DNA of 64,000 nucleotides from Bretschneidera sinensis (Eukaryota > Streptophyta > Magnoliopsida > Brassicales > Akaniaceae): assembly GCA_023935145.1 (NCBI GenBank), contig CM043705.1:57878084-57942083 (forward strand), read 5' to 3'. Below are positions 1 to 11,872 of the stretch, in pieces. The notes beneath the pieces are model-generated. The model was given only the letters and a program-made list of their open reading frames with translations, was not told the DNA's origin and did no database searches. Numbering within the stretch: the first letter of the stretch is position 1; the number at the start of each line of letters is the position of its first letter. The translations under genes were made by a program, and so were the position numbers.

Positions 1-556
1 GGACATTCTTGTGAATCAATCTCCACCCTTTGATCATGATCTCCTTTTAATCTTAGCCCTTCAATATCCTCTAAGTGGTGTTGTGCATTTTGGTATTGCG
101 CACACACACACTTTGGAGAGCCTTTAAGTCTATTGCCTTTGGGTGCAGCAGTGTGCCTAGCAGTGCAGCGCTCAGCAGGGCGCGGTGAGGCGCTAAGGCA
201 GAGTGTGCTTGCGTGCACACTGGGCGGTGCAACGCTGGTCCTGTCCCAGCATCACCCTTATTGGACGATGCGCCGCTAGTGGATGGCCGGTGCACCGCTG
301 GTGCAGTCCTGGAGCCTACCTTCTGGACGACGCGGTGCTGGACAGGGGGTGGTGCACCGCTGGTGCACACTGATGCTGCCCAGCAGTGTACACACTCCAT
401 CAGCTTGTGTGCCTAGCCTTCCCTTGCTCCAAATTGATGCACACACATATATGCAGCCTTCTAACTTGCTGAACTTTAATCTTTCATCCTTGGTTTAGAT
501 TTTAACCATCTTTGTATCATGGTTGGACCTGTGTAAACCTTAAACAAATACCAATA
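1..556 (-). repeat. Tork-like element, 3' LTR (partial)
   Basis: This segment is homologous to about 15550-16145 of the complete 5' LTR, starting with GGACATTCTTGTGAATCAAT in both. It ends at CCAATA, where the other LTR has CCAACA. A purine-rich tract on the minus strand (557-571) sits next to it as the PPT. It includes a GC-rich inverted-repeat cluster, for example GTGCACC-GCT-GGTGCAC at 352-368. About 480 bp of this LTR lie to the left of the window. Confidence 0.9.
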
Positions 557-636
557 ATCTCTACCTTTGTCTAAGTGTTTAAACTTGAACCATTGCGCAG
601 AAAGCTTCGGGATCCAAACTCATCATGAGTCATCTA

Positions 637-2867
637 TCAACCGACTCCTATCCTAGGTAGTCCAAGGCAATGATTGAACTTACTTAGAGGTAGAACTTTA
701 GTACCCATATCCATGGGATTTTCTTCCATGGCAATCCTATCCACATGGATACATCCTTTCGTAACATTTTCTCGAATGAAATGATACCGAACATCCATAT
801 GCTTTGTCCTCTCATGGAACACTGGATTTTTACACAAGTGTAAGGCACTTTGACTATCCGAAAATACCACAACCTACTCCTCTAGTACCTTCAACTCTTC
901 AAGCAACCCTTTGCACCATATAGCCTCTTTAATGGCCTCCATAGCTGCTATGTACTCAGCCTCGGTTATTGAGAGTGCTACCACTGGCTGCAACTGAGCC
1001 TTCCAACTTACATAACATCCATTTAAGTTGAAAAAATAGGAGGTAATCGATCTCTTTTTATCCCGATCTGCTCCATAGTCCGAATCAGCAAAACCTTCAA
1101 GGCAGATGACATTACACTTCTTCTCATACACCAGCCCTACTTCTGGGCTTCCCTTCAAATACTTCAGCAACCACTTCATCCCAAACCAATGCTTCTTTCC
1201 GGGATTACTCATAAGCCTGCTGAGAACACTCATTGCATGAGAAATGTCGGGTCTAATGCTTACCATGGTGTACATAACAGAATCAACAGCACTAGAGTAA
1301 GGGACTTTCTCCATTTCCTTCTTCTCCGCCTCCGATCTTAGACATTGATCGCTAGAGAACTTGAAATGACCAGTAAAGGGAACCTTCACTGGTTTGCTAT
1401 CTTCCATAGAGAATTTAGATATCATCTTCTCTATATAGGAGGTTTGAGAGATCTTCAATCTGCTTCTCTCCCTTTCCCGGATGATACACATCCCAAGGAT
1501 CTTTTGTGCATGGCCAAGATCCTTCATCTCAAACTCCTCATTGAGTTGAGCCTTCAATTTATTTATCCTTTCCATGTTGCTCCCAACTAGCAACATATCA
1601 TCAACATAAATGAGGATGGTCACCATTTCCTCAACCTTCTGCCCCTTATAGTACAAGCACGAATCATAGTAGCTCCTCATGAAACCCAAGCTGATTACAA
1701 AGAAATCAAATCTCTTATTCCATTGCCTAGGTGATTACTTCAGGCCATAGAGAGATTTATTTAATTTGCACACTAACTCTCCCTGCCTTCCCTCTTCATA
1801 ACCTTCGGGTTGCCTCATGAAAATGGTCTCATCGAGCTCTCCATGTAAGAATGTTGTCTTCACATCCATTTGCTCAATTTCCCAATCAAATTGGGCCACC
1901 AATGCTAACACTATCCGGATCGTCTTGTACTTCATAACCGGTGAGAAAATTTCAGTGAAATCTATGCCTTCTTTTTGTGTGAACCCCTTCACCACCAGCT
2001 TGACCTTATACCGGACTTCATCCCCTGGAGTGTTCCCTTCTTTGATCTTGTAAAATCATCTATAATCCACAACTCTCTATTTTTCAGGTTTGGGCACCAA
2101 CTCCTAATAGTTGTTCTTCATCAAAGACTCTATTTCTTCCTCCATAGCCAGTTGCCACTTTGACAAATCCTTACACTCCATGGCATCCGTGTAAGTTTCT
2201 AGTTCAACCTCTCTTTCTCTCCAAGGAGCTGCTGCATCTACAGCATTTGCAAACCCATATCTCAAAGGTGGTCTAACCACTCTCCTTCCCCAGTCTTTTA
2301 TGAGCTGGTAGTCATTTGCCGCATCAACCTCTTCTTGTTCAGCCTCTTCTTGAGTTTCTTGAGCTTGACCTTCATCCAAGGGCTCTACCTGGTCTGAACC
2401 CTCTTGCCTCCTTAGCTCTACCTGAACCGAGTTCTTTTTGATGCAATGCTCCACAACTTCCGGTTTGGTTTGCTCACTAGCCCCTGTAGGGTTAGTTTTC
2501 TCAAAGTAAGGAAATAATAATTCATTAAAAATAATATCCCAACTTATAATCAGTTTCATGCCCTTATTTTCTAAGGACCATAACCTATATCCTTTAACCC
2601 CATCACCATATCCTATAAATACTAATTTTCTAGATCTAGAGCCATGTTTATCCTCCTTTAGATGTGCATATGTTGCACACCCAAATGTCCATAGGTTACT
2701 TAATTCAAGGGGTTTTCCACTCCACATCTCCATGGGAGTCTTGAGCTTTAAAGCTCTAGAGGGTGATCTATTTATCAAATATGCAACTGTAGCCACAACT
2801 TCTCCCCAAAAATATTTTGGTAACCCGAATCCCATTAACATGCATCTAACTTTTTCTATAAGGGTTC
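637..2867 (-). pseudogene. Tork-like pol, C-terminal half (integrase end, RT, RNase H)
   Basis: This is the downstream half of the Copia polyprotein. It starts at the SIRE-1 insertion, inside integrase, with LIEKVRCMLMGFGLPKYFW, and runs through the acidic integrase-RT linker (about 2530-2230) into RT. The RT fragments cover the MDVKTTFLHGELDE region (about 1850-1880) and the catalytic YVDD at 1597-1608. RNase H follows, with FADSDYGADRD and the SITEAEYIAAMEA motif. In-frame stops near 2104, 1735 and 874 and frame changes between pieces (1995-1735, 1689-874, 870-637) break it. The product would copy element RNA into cDNA and degrade the RNA strand; this copy cannot make an intact enzyme. Confidence 0.9.
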
Positions 2868-4041
2868 TGTTGACCTTCACCCGTATTTTAATGATGACAA
2901 AACACAACTGTTATTATACTAATTAAGTGTAGTAAGCACCAAAAGCATTCAACCAAAGATCAAGGTGCAAGAACTCAAACCGAACCAAAGTATCAAGTGA
3001 AGACTGAAGAACTAGTATAGGTATAAGGTTTTAGAACCAATGTAAGTCTCACTTATACATTGTAATAGCTTGTTCAATGGCTCGAACACAAAAGGTTTTT
3101 CTAAACCGATCATTTTTAAACAAACATTTTCAATTAAAACAGAAAAACTGGGTTGGAAGACAACCCAGTCGACTTGGTACATATACCAGCCGACTGGTAT
3201 ATGAGACAGTATGTTTCCAATCGACTGGGTTAGTCATACCAGTCGACTGGTAAATGGACAGTAAGTCACCAGTCAACTGGATGAAAAATATCAGTCGACT
3301 AGTAACCCAAAAGGTCTGAAAACGAGATTTTTTCAATTGAACTCAGTCGACTGGTATCACGACCCAGTCGACTGGTAGTTCAAAAATATGACCGTTGGAC
3401 ACCAAATCTGAACGTTTTAAAAGCAAATCTTTTTCAAATTAAAGTTAAAACGGCCATATTATTTGATGGCTATATAAACCCATTCTATTGAGCATTCAAG
3501 AGATAGCTGAACACATTCAAAAAGAGTTGATCTTACACAATCAAGTTATTGTACTCTTTGAAACACAAAAAGCTTTGAAATATTCTTGTTGAGCCATTCT
3601 TCAAGCTTTACTTTAAAAGAGAGACATCATTCAGTTGTATAAGCTTCCATTAGCTGTTTCTCTACCATTTACTTTACAACATCTTTTGTAAAGGGATTAC
3701 TTCTGAAAGGAAGGGGATTACTTCCTAGAGGAAGGGGATAGCTTCAGAGAGGAAGGGAATGTAAGGTTTGTACAACACCGGGAAAGTTGTACGACTAAGT
3801 TACTTAGTAGATTACTTCAAGGAGTTCCTTGAAGAGAGTGGACATAGGGTCGGAACGAATCCGATATTGCCGAACCACTATAATCTGAGTTTGCATCATC
3901 TTCTCTTTAAACTCTTTATTTACAGCACATTACTTGTCTTAATTGCTTGCTGCTTATTCGTTTTTATAAACTTGTATTAATTCCGTAAAAAGTTTTAAAA
4001 ACCCAATTCACCCCCCTCTTGGGTTGAAACCTCGACCTACA
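2868..4041 (+). repeat. SIRE-1 5' LTR
   Basis: Direct repeat of 11873-13025 with scattered substitutions, concentrated in the first 150 bp. It contains eight CCAGTCGACTGG-like palindromes (about 3168-3385), a TATA box at 3471, and a run of short repeats of the GGAAGGGGATTACTTC type (about 3690-3755) that can fold as CTTCC-loop-GGAAG hairpins. It ends in CTTGGGTTGAAACCTC and the terminal CCTACA. Confidence 0.95.
3165..3480 (+). promoter_or_regulatory. Sirevirus LTR promoter: palindrome cluster plus TATA box
   Basis: Eight copies of a 12-bp palindrome close to CCAGTCGACTGG lie at 3168-3385, followed about 90 bp later by TATATAAACC at 3471-3480. The palindrome reads the same on both strands. 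The TATA box is the probable start signal of the genomic transcript. The 3' LTR has TATAGAAAC at the same place, so only the 5' copy keeps a good TATA box. Function is inferred from position. Confidence 0.65.
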
Positions 4042-4056
4042 ATTAGTATCAGAGCC
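4042..4056 (+). other. SIRE-1 primer binding site
   Basis: Directly after the LTR comes TTAGTATCAGAGCC, one base from TTGGTATCAGAGCC, the complement of the 3' end of plant initiator-methionine tRNA. This is the usual primer of Copia elements. Confidence 0.8.
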
Positions 4057-4096
4057 TCGTTCTTATATTTAGGCTTGAAATCCTTGAGTTGATCCA

Positions 4097-6160
4097 ATGG
4101 CAGCAAATAGCTACTCTGAGGGACACTCTTATACTAGACCACCTTTATTCAATGGCTCCAATTATAACTATTGGAAAAACAGAATGAAAATCTTTGTCGA
4201 ATGACAAGATTACAATCTATGGAGAGTCATTGAAGAATGACCTAGAATTCCTTCAAAAGAAATAACTATTGGAGAGACCAATCATACAATGCCTAAACTC
4301 AAAACTGAGTACACTGACGAGGATTGTAGAATGATGTCTCTCAATAGCAGAGCAACAAGTATGTTATATTGTGCATTAGATATTTTTGAATATAATAAAA
4401 TATCTGCATGTGTTTCTGCTAAAGAGATATGGGACAAATTACAAGTCACATATGAAGGAACTAGTGAGGTAAAAAATTCAAAAATTTATATGCTAGTTTC
4501 TGAGTATGAATCCTTTAAAATGTCGCCTGACGAAACTATTTCTGAAATGCACTCATGGTTCACCACTATTATAAATGGTTTAAAACTGCTTGGTAGGAAT
4601 ATTGCGGAGTTTGAACTAACCAGAAAAATCTTGAGATCTCTGCCACCCTCATGGAAACCAAAGAAGACAGCCATACAGGAGGCCAAAGATCTTGACAAAC
4701 TGGATGTTGAGACACTGCTTGGGTCATTGTTGACATACGAGATGGAAGAAATGTCTCCCATCATCAATAATGATGAGAAGAAGAAAAAGCAAATTTCTCT
4801 CAAAGCTTCTACAAGTAGCAAAGAAATGGAAATGGAAAAAGAAGTAGAGAGCAGCGAGGAAGACGGTGAAATGGCTTTAATTACCAAACGATTTCATAGG
4901 TTCTTGAAGAAAAGTAAGACACCTAACACAAAGGATCCCACTTCAAAAAGGGAACCGTTTATGTTTTATGGCTGCAAGAAGCCCGGTCATATTAGAGCTG
5001 ATTGTACGGCTTCAAACAAACCATACAAGAGCTTCAAAAAGAAAGCCATGATAGCAACTACCTGGAGCAATGGCGAAGAAGAAGATGAGTCATCGGACAA
5101 AGAAGTTGGATACGAGGAAATTGCCAACCTTTGTTTGATGGCAATCGACGATGAAAGTGAGGTAACATCTTCTCATTCTTCTAAGAATAATATTGTGAAT
5201 AGTACTGAAGAACTACTAGAAGTAATAAATGAAATGCATGATGAATTGAAGAAATTCGATTCTAGAAATTCAATTCTTAAAAAAGAGGCATCATCTCTCT
5301 CTAAAGAGATGATAAGTCTTAGAGAAAAAAAAATTATCATCTTTACTGTATGATTCTTCTCAAGATTTTCTCAAAGATGAAAACGAGAATTTAAAAAATA
5401 AAATTTCATAATTGAATAGCACTATATCAAGACTTTTGCTTGGAAAAGAAAAGCTTGATGAAGTGCTTTCTTCCCAAAGATTAAGTGGAGGAAAATCTGG
5501 TGTAGGATACTATCCTTTGGGAAAGCAAAAATCAAAAGAGAGTTTATTCATGAAAGCCTCATGTATGAATAAAACCTCTACTTCAAAAAACCCTAGCAAG
5601 ATTAAAGCACTCCCTTATTAAATGCTAGAAATTCTGGGAATTCAAATGTTCATACAAAAATGAAGCATCCTAGAAATACACAAGCTTATATGTATGCACA
5701 CTCTAGAAATGCTTATACACATCCTAGAAATAACCAACATGCACATTCTAGGAACAATATGTAAAACCAACATATGCACTCTGCTCATGCTCATCCTAGG
5801 AATTACCATCATGGTTATCCTAGAAATAATTTGCATACACATAATAATGTTAGTATGTATCCAAGAATGCATCATCATACATTTTTTGGAAATGACATGC
5901 ATTTTCATATTCCTCACCATAGAAACATGTATCCTAGGAACTACTATCCTAAAGATTATAGACATGCACATCTAAGATATCCTAGAAAATTCAATAACTA
6001 CCATCCTAGGATTGTGCATCATCAATATATCCATAGATCACCATATACTGTTAAGAAAGTATGGGTCCTAAAAGGAATCGTGTTTTCTAGAACTAACCCC
6101 AAAAGACCCAAGAAATTTTGGGTACCTAAAAGTGCTATCGTATATCCTTGTGTGATGTAG
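4097..6160 (+). pseudogene. SIRE-1 gag (nucleocapsid polyprotein), broken
   Basis: The gag starts at the ATG at 4097 (MAANSYSEGHSYTRPP), as in the other Sirevirus copies. It encodes the particle-forming gag: an N-terminal region with NYNYWKNRMKIF, a helical middle, a zinc knuckle, then a long His/Asn/Arg-rich tail (about 5650-6030). In-frame TGA stops occur at 4202 and 4238. A frameshift lies in the A-run near 5326-5336, with further frame changes in the tail. The knuckle (about 4969-5011) has lost its first cysteine (FYGC instead of the CYCC of SIRE-2). The last residues before the stop at 6158 match those of SIRE-2. Confidence 0.88.
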
Positions 6161-9100
6161 ATATGTCTCCACACCAAGGAGAAAGGTAACTTTTGGTACC
6201 TTGATAGTGGATGCTCGAAGCACATGACCGGTGATAAAAATGTATTCAAGGAGCTAACTCTAAGAGATAGTGGACTTGTGACCATTGGAGACAATACTAA
6301 AATAAAGATCATCGGGCATGGAAAAGTCGATAATGATTTCTCAACCTTAGATAATGTATTTCTAGTACAAGGCATTAAGCCAAATTTACTTAGCATTAGT
6401 CAACTATGTGACAAAGGCTACAAAGTCACATTTGAGACCTCTCATTGTCTAGTTATAGACATCAAGAGCAACAAGATCAAATTTATTGGCCATAGACATG
6501 AAAATGTCTACATAGTTGATTTGAAATCCTTGCATTTTGAAAATGAAAAATGTTTTCCTGCTTTTAGTGAAAATCCGTGGCTATGGCATAGAAGGCTTGG
6601 TCATGTAAACACGAACTTGCTAAAAATCGTTTCAAGAAAAGATTTAGTTATTGGACTTCCTAAAATCAATTTTGAAAAAGACAAAGTATGCGATGCTTGT
6701 CAAATGGGAAAACAAACTAGGATTTTTTTTAAAGCAAAAAATGTAGTCTCAACTACTAGACCTTTGGAACTTTTGCATATGGACTTATTTGGTCCAATTA
6801 GTACCATTAGTCTAGGTGGCCATCAATATGCTCTTGTTATTGTTGATGACTATTCAAGATATACCTTTGTTATTTTTATTGCTTACAAGGATGAAGCTTT
6901 CAAAGGATTTGAAAAGTTTTGTAAAAAGGTACAAAATGAAAAAGGAATTTGTATTTCAAGCATAAGAAGTGATCATGGCAAAGAATTTGAAAATCAAAGC
7001 TTTCAAAATTTTGTGATGAAAATGGAATTAATCACAACTTTTCAGCTCCTAGAACTCCTCAACAAAATGGAGTTGTTGAGAGGAAAAATAGACTTCTAGA
7101 AGAATTTTCAAGAACTATGCTTTGTGAAAATAGTTTACCAAAATACTTTTGGGTTGAAGCCGTGAACACTTCTTGCTATATCTTAAATAGAATTTTGATA
7201 AGGCCTCTGCTTGATAAAACTCCATATGAACTATGGAAAGGGAGAAAGCTCAATATTTCCTATTTTCGTGCTTTTGGTAGTAAATGCTTCATCTTAAATA
7301 ACAATAAAACTAACTTGGGTAAATTTGATTCTAAGACCGATGAAGGAATATTTTTAGGATATTCAACATCTAGTAAGGCTTACAGAGTTTTCAATAAGAG
7401 AACTCTAGTGGTAGAAGAATCTGTACATGTAACTATTGATGAATCTAACCCAATTAGTAGTAGAGAAGTTTCCTTTAAAGATGATACAGATTTTATTCCA
7501 AGAATGGAAACTCCTACTCCCATTGTTGACCCAAAAGAGAGTCCACCTCAAGCAAATGAAGAGATGGAAACTCCCAATTTGGACCAACCATCCTCAAGCC
7601 AACAGGAGGAAAGTCTACCCAAAGATTAGAGGTATGTAAATTATCATCCAATTGATCAAATGATTGGTGATCCTTCACAATGGGTAAGAACTCGCTCTTC
7701 AATTAGAAATATTTGCAATTTTGTAGCTTATTTGTCTCAAGTAGAACCTAAGACATTTATAGAAGCTGAAAAAGATAATGATTGGATAATTGCAATGCAG
7801 GAAGAAATAAATCAATTTGAGAGAAACAATGTTTGGAAACTAGTTCCAAGACCTAAAGATCATTCAATAATAAGAGCTAAATGGGTATATAGAAATAAGA
7901 TGGATGAAAATGGAATAGTAACTAGAAACAAGGCTAGACTAGTTGCTAAGGGATATAATCAAGATGAAGGAATAGACTTTGATGAAACCTATGCTCCCGT
8001 AGCTAGATTAGAAGCTATTCAAATGTTATTAGCCTTTGCATGCTTTAATAAATTCAAGCTATTTCAAATGGATGTGAAAAGTGCCTTTTTAAATGGCTTT
8101 ATAGAAGAAGAGGTTTATGTTGAACAACCTCTTGGATTTGAAAATCCTAGTCTTCCAAATCATGTCTACAAGCTTTCTAAAGCTCTATATGGGTTGAAAC
8201 AAGCTCCAAGAGAATGGTATGAAAGACTAAGTAAATTTTTGATTGATAATGATTTTATAAGAGGTAGAACAGACACAACTCTCTTCACAAAATCTTACAA
8301 AAATGACACTTTGATAGTTCAAATATATGTCGATGATATTATATTTGGTGCTACTAATGAATCTATATGTCAAGAGTTTGCAAAGTGCATACAAGGTGAA
8401 TTTGAAATGAGCATGATAGGAAAACTTACCTACTTCCTTGGACTTCAAATCAAGCAACTAAAAGGAGGCATCTTCATCAATCAACAGAAGTACATTAAGG
8501 ACCTACTAAAGAGGTTCGGGATAGAAAGCTCAAAGCCACTTGGAACGCCTATGAGCACAACTACTAAACTTGATCTTGATGAAGGAGGTAAAACTGTAGA
8601 TTCTAAATATTATAGAAGCATGATAAGTGCTTTACTTTATTTGAATGCAAGTATACCTGATATAATGTTCAGTGTATGCATGTGTGCTAGATTTCAGGCT
8701 AATCCTAAGGAATCACATGTAGTTGCAGCAAAAAGAATCCTTAAATATCTACAACGAACCCAAACCATAGGATTACGGTACTCTAGAGATTCATCTTTTG
8801 AGCTTGTAGGATATTCAGATGCTGATTTTGCTGGATGTAGGTTAGATAGAAAAAGCACAAGCGGTACATGCCAATTCTTATGAGCTATGTTAACCTCTTG
8901 GTTTTCCAAGAAACAAAATTCCATTGCACTATCAACCGCCGAGGTGGAATACGTTGCAGCCGAAAGTTGTTGTGCCCAAGTATTATGGATGAAACAACAA
9001 CTAGAAGACTATGGCATGAACCTCAAAAACATCCCAATATTTTGTGACAATACTAGTGCTATCAACCTAACCAATAACCCTATTCAGCATTCTAGAACAA

Positions 9101-9282
9101 AGCACATAGAAATAAGACATCATTTCTTAAGAGACCATGCTAAAAAAGGTGACATAAGATTAGAATTCATACCTTCAGAAGATCAAATAGTTGACATTCT
9201 TACAAAACCTCTAGGTGAAGCTAGTTTCTGTAAGATAATAATGTTAATGGGATTGCTGGATTATGATAAACTGAATATCTAA
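6161..9282 (+). pseudogene. SIRE-1 pol (protease, integrase, RT, RNase H), broken
   Basis: The protease core DSGCSKHMTGD lies at about 6205-6235. Integrase shows the HHCC domain (about 6590-6705), the first Asp in HMDLFGP and the second in RSDHGKEFE; a single-base frameshift near 7005-7020 throws the catalytic Glu region (about 7068-7085) out of frame. RT carries YVDD at 8326-8337. RNase H includes [17 protein letters not shown] and STAEVEYVAAE and ends at 9282. A TAG at 7627 and a TGA at 8881 interrupt the frame. These are few lesions, so this is a moderately young but dead copy. Confidence 0.92.
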
Positions 9283-9914
9283 CTGCTTCATAATTCATCA
9301 TTTGCATACTTTGACATATAGTGAAAGAGTATTAATTCTTGTTTAATTATCTCTCTCACTCAAGATGTCATAGATAAACAAATTTCGTGCAATAAATTAA
9401 CACTGGAAATTTTCTTAAGGGTCCAGTCGACTTGTAAATTTGATCCAGTCGACTAGTAAGTCTCTGTCTTCTTCTCCAGACGACTGGTAAATCCTATCCA
9501 AGTGTCTGGTACCTCTAGACCCAGTTTGGAGCCAATTTTTGAAAATCAATTATCATCCAGTCAACTGGAACAAACTTCCAAATCGACTGGTATTTTACTA
9601 CCAGTTCACCCAGTCAACTAGTACAGGAACTCAGTCGACTAGTATGAAAACTGTTCATCTTTTCAAAGGGACCCAATCGACTGGTAACGCGACTCTATAA
9701 AAGGGACTGTTCATTTTTCTGATCTTTTACACCATTTTCGAGCACCCCTGCTTTCTCTCTCTAGAAAAATTCATCATTTTGATCCAAAAACCATCCAAAC
9801 ATCATCTAAACACACCGATCTACTCATCCATAACGAGATTTTTAACTTTCTACAGTTAAAATCTCTTATTTTCCTTCAAATCTCTTTTTCTCAAAAAACC
9901 CCATTTTTCCAAAA
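9283..9914 (+). promoter_or_regulatory. Sirevirus spacer with palindrome cluster and internal TATA box
   Basis: The spacer between pol and the envelope-like ORF holds eight CCAGTCGACTGG-like palindromes (9423-9687), then CTATAAAAGG (TATA at 9696-9703), then a pyrimidine-rich leader up to the ATG at 9915. The order palindromes-then-TATA is the same as in the LTR promoter, and it is conserved in SIRE-2 and SIRE-3. The simplest reading is an internal promoter for the envelope-like ORF. That is an inference; only the sequence arrangement is seen. Confidence 0.55.
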
Positions 9915-11183
9915 ATGGCCGACAAAATCCATGTTAAATTCACAACTAGTGGACTAAATGCGCCTAAAAGGCCAAGGTCTACAAAACTCTCAACATCGGA
10001 GTCACGGGGGAAGAGTGTAGCGGGCTCATTAAGCAAGACGCCCAAAACAGAGTTTAATGAGTCTTTGTTTACCAGTCCAGCTGCAAAGGCGAGGTATGAT
10101 TCGATTAGTCGCCATAAGAAGATCATGATGGGTAGAGTTGTCGACTTCGACTCTATTCGCCATGGCAATTTTGATATCTTGCAAGCCTTTGAGGCAATTC
10201 ACTTGACCCTACTGGTCAAAGTTCATGAAAAATTCTACCCAAGACTGATTCACCAGTTCTACGCGAACTTGGTGAAACCCAGTCCTCTGGCTCTGAGATT
10301 CAAGACCAGAGTCAGTGGTGTGAAGTTTGAGATCAACACTGACCTCCTCATGAGCATTCTGAGAATCCCTGTAAGGGGGATTCAATGAAGTCTGGATGAA
10401 TGGCCAGACAGCTTCGATGTTGAGGCGGCCTGTCAGATAGTCAGGGGAGACCCTAACTATGTGTACAGACCCACTACATTCCATACATGTAGTGATATGC
10501 CCCTTGACTCAAAGATGTTTCAGTTGATAGTAAGCTGGACCATCCACCCAAGACTCGGGAGTCGAGGATATATATCTAAGATAGATACAGTATTGATTTG
10601 GTGCCTTAAATCTGGGCACCACTTCAATATATATTCTCTGTTGCTCGCCAACATGATAAATAGCGAAGCGAGCGACTCTTGGTGTCTTTCTTACGGGATG
10701 CAAATTACACTCATACTCCAGCACTTCCGGGTGCCTCTGCTTGCCTCCGAGGTTCAGAATATTGGACCGACGGACATCATCAATGTCTCATCACTGAAAA
10801 AGATGGGATGCGCGGTTCGTGATGGCTTCCTCTATCCGAAGGTTGGGAAGCGCCTACGGATCAGAGAGGATGAAAGCGATGATGATGAGGATGAGGAGGC
10901 TGCTGCAGATGCTGCTACTGATATGGACACAGATACCCGAGCACCTCCGATTGGTGACTCTAGTACTAGTCAGACTGGATACGGCGATATACTTCAAGTG
11001 ATCCCGAGCCTTCAGATAACGATGTGGTCCAGATTCTAGTCCATGCAGACGGAGTACCAGAGATTGAGCTCCTCCATCGACCACCTACGGGACGACTTCG
11101 AGTTACATCGAGAGCGCACCAAAGGTTCCCTAGCAGAGATTAGGGAACTTCTTCATGATGGCTCAGACTCTCCAACTCCTTGA
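9915..11183 (+). pseudogene. SIRE-1 envelope-like ORF (plant retroelement 3' ORF)
   Basis: The ORF starts at ATG 9915 with MADKIHVKFTTSGLNAPKRP, a basic Ser/Thr/Pro-rich head. A conserved core follows, with YPRLIHQFYANLVKPSPLAL, DTVLIWCLKSGHHFNI and a YGMQITLILQHFRVPL stretch, then an acidic Asp/Glu-rich linker and a C-terminal coiled-coil-like tail. The core resembles the 'putative plant transposon protein' family (Transposase_32 type). In Sireviruses this position holds the so-called envelope-like protein, whose real role is unknown. No clear signal peptide or membrane segment is visible. In-frame stops at 10386 (TGA) and 11037 (TAG) split it; the frame otherwise stays open to the stop at 11181. 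Confidence 0.8.
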
Positions 11184-11872
11184 GTCTTTGTTTTCGTTAT
11201 TATGATGTGCTTAGGGTTTTCCAGCTCTTACTATATAGCACGGACATATTTTGTATTACTTCTGTATTATATATGGCTCTATGAAGCCCGTTCGTGTACT
11301 GAATTTTTATATATAATGTTGCTTTTACTTTAGTCATATTTCATACATCTATTTACATTATTTGTGATATGTTTGCGTAGTTTCAAACTACTTTTATTCA
11401 CGAAAATGTTCTGAAACTGATTATGCTTGTATAGAAACTTCCGGTTCTTCTCGGGAAGGCTTACAAACTCCGTATGAAGCCACATTTTTGCATACAGGTT
11501 TGTTTTAGCATACTCTAGATGACTATAGTGGCTAGATAACTTATTTTTTGATTTCTGACCCCTTTGGTTGCTGTTGTCAAAACGAGGGAGAAAAATGAGA
11601 AAAACGAAAAAAACTAAGTAAAAAGAAACCAATGCATAGATTTAGGGGGAGCACTGCTCCAAAACTTATTCATTGATTCGTTGAGTTGTTCATTGATTGG
11701 TTAAGTTGATTGTGGTTGGTTGGAATGTTTATAAACTGCGTTTGCTTGTTTATAGGGTGGTTTTATTCGAAAAACAGACGAGACTCTGTCCGATTTTTCG
11801 TAAAATCCAAACACTTAGCTTTTTTATCTGTTTTCACATTATTAGTTTTGTCATCATCAAAAAGGGGGAGAT
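11184..11872 (+). other. SIRE-1 3' untranslated region and polypurine tract
   Basis: A non-coding AT-rich stretch with no supported gene. It contains the marker GGGGGAGCACTGCTCC (about 11644-11660), a near-perfect GGAGCA/TGCTCC hairpin conserved in all three Sirevirus copies. It ends with the polypurine tract AAAAAGGGGGAGAT at 11859-11872 immediately before the 3' LTR. The PPT primes plus-strand DNA synthesis. Confidence 0.85.

Noticed and set aside
71..498. Cys/Ala-rich small ORFs on both strands
   Set aside because: They fall in the GC-rich repeat cluster of the Tork-like LTR and are also present, shifted, in the other LTR.
3165..3385. Regularly spaced palindromes resembling a CRISPR array
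   Set aside because: Spacing is irregular, repeats are palindromes of about 12 bp with many variants, and they recur at fixed positions inside LTR elements of a plant.
5642..5971. Minus-strand ORF of 109 codons
   Set aside because: Shadow of the His/Asn-rich gag tail on the opposite strand; Met/Ile/Ser-rich with no homology recognised.
9915..11183. A true host or novel defence gene after SIRE-1 pol
   Set aside because: Three copies occupy the same place in three Sirevirus elements, so it belongs to the element.
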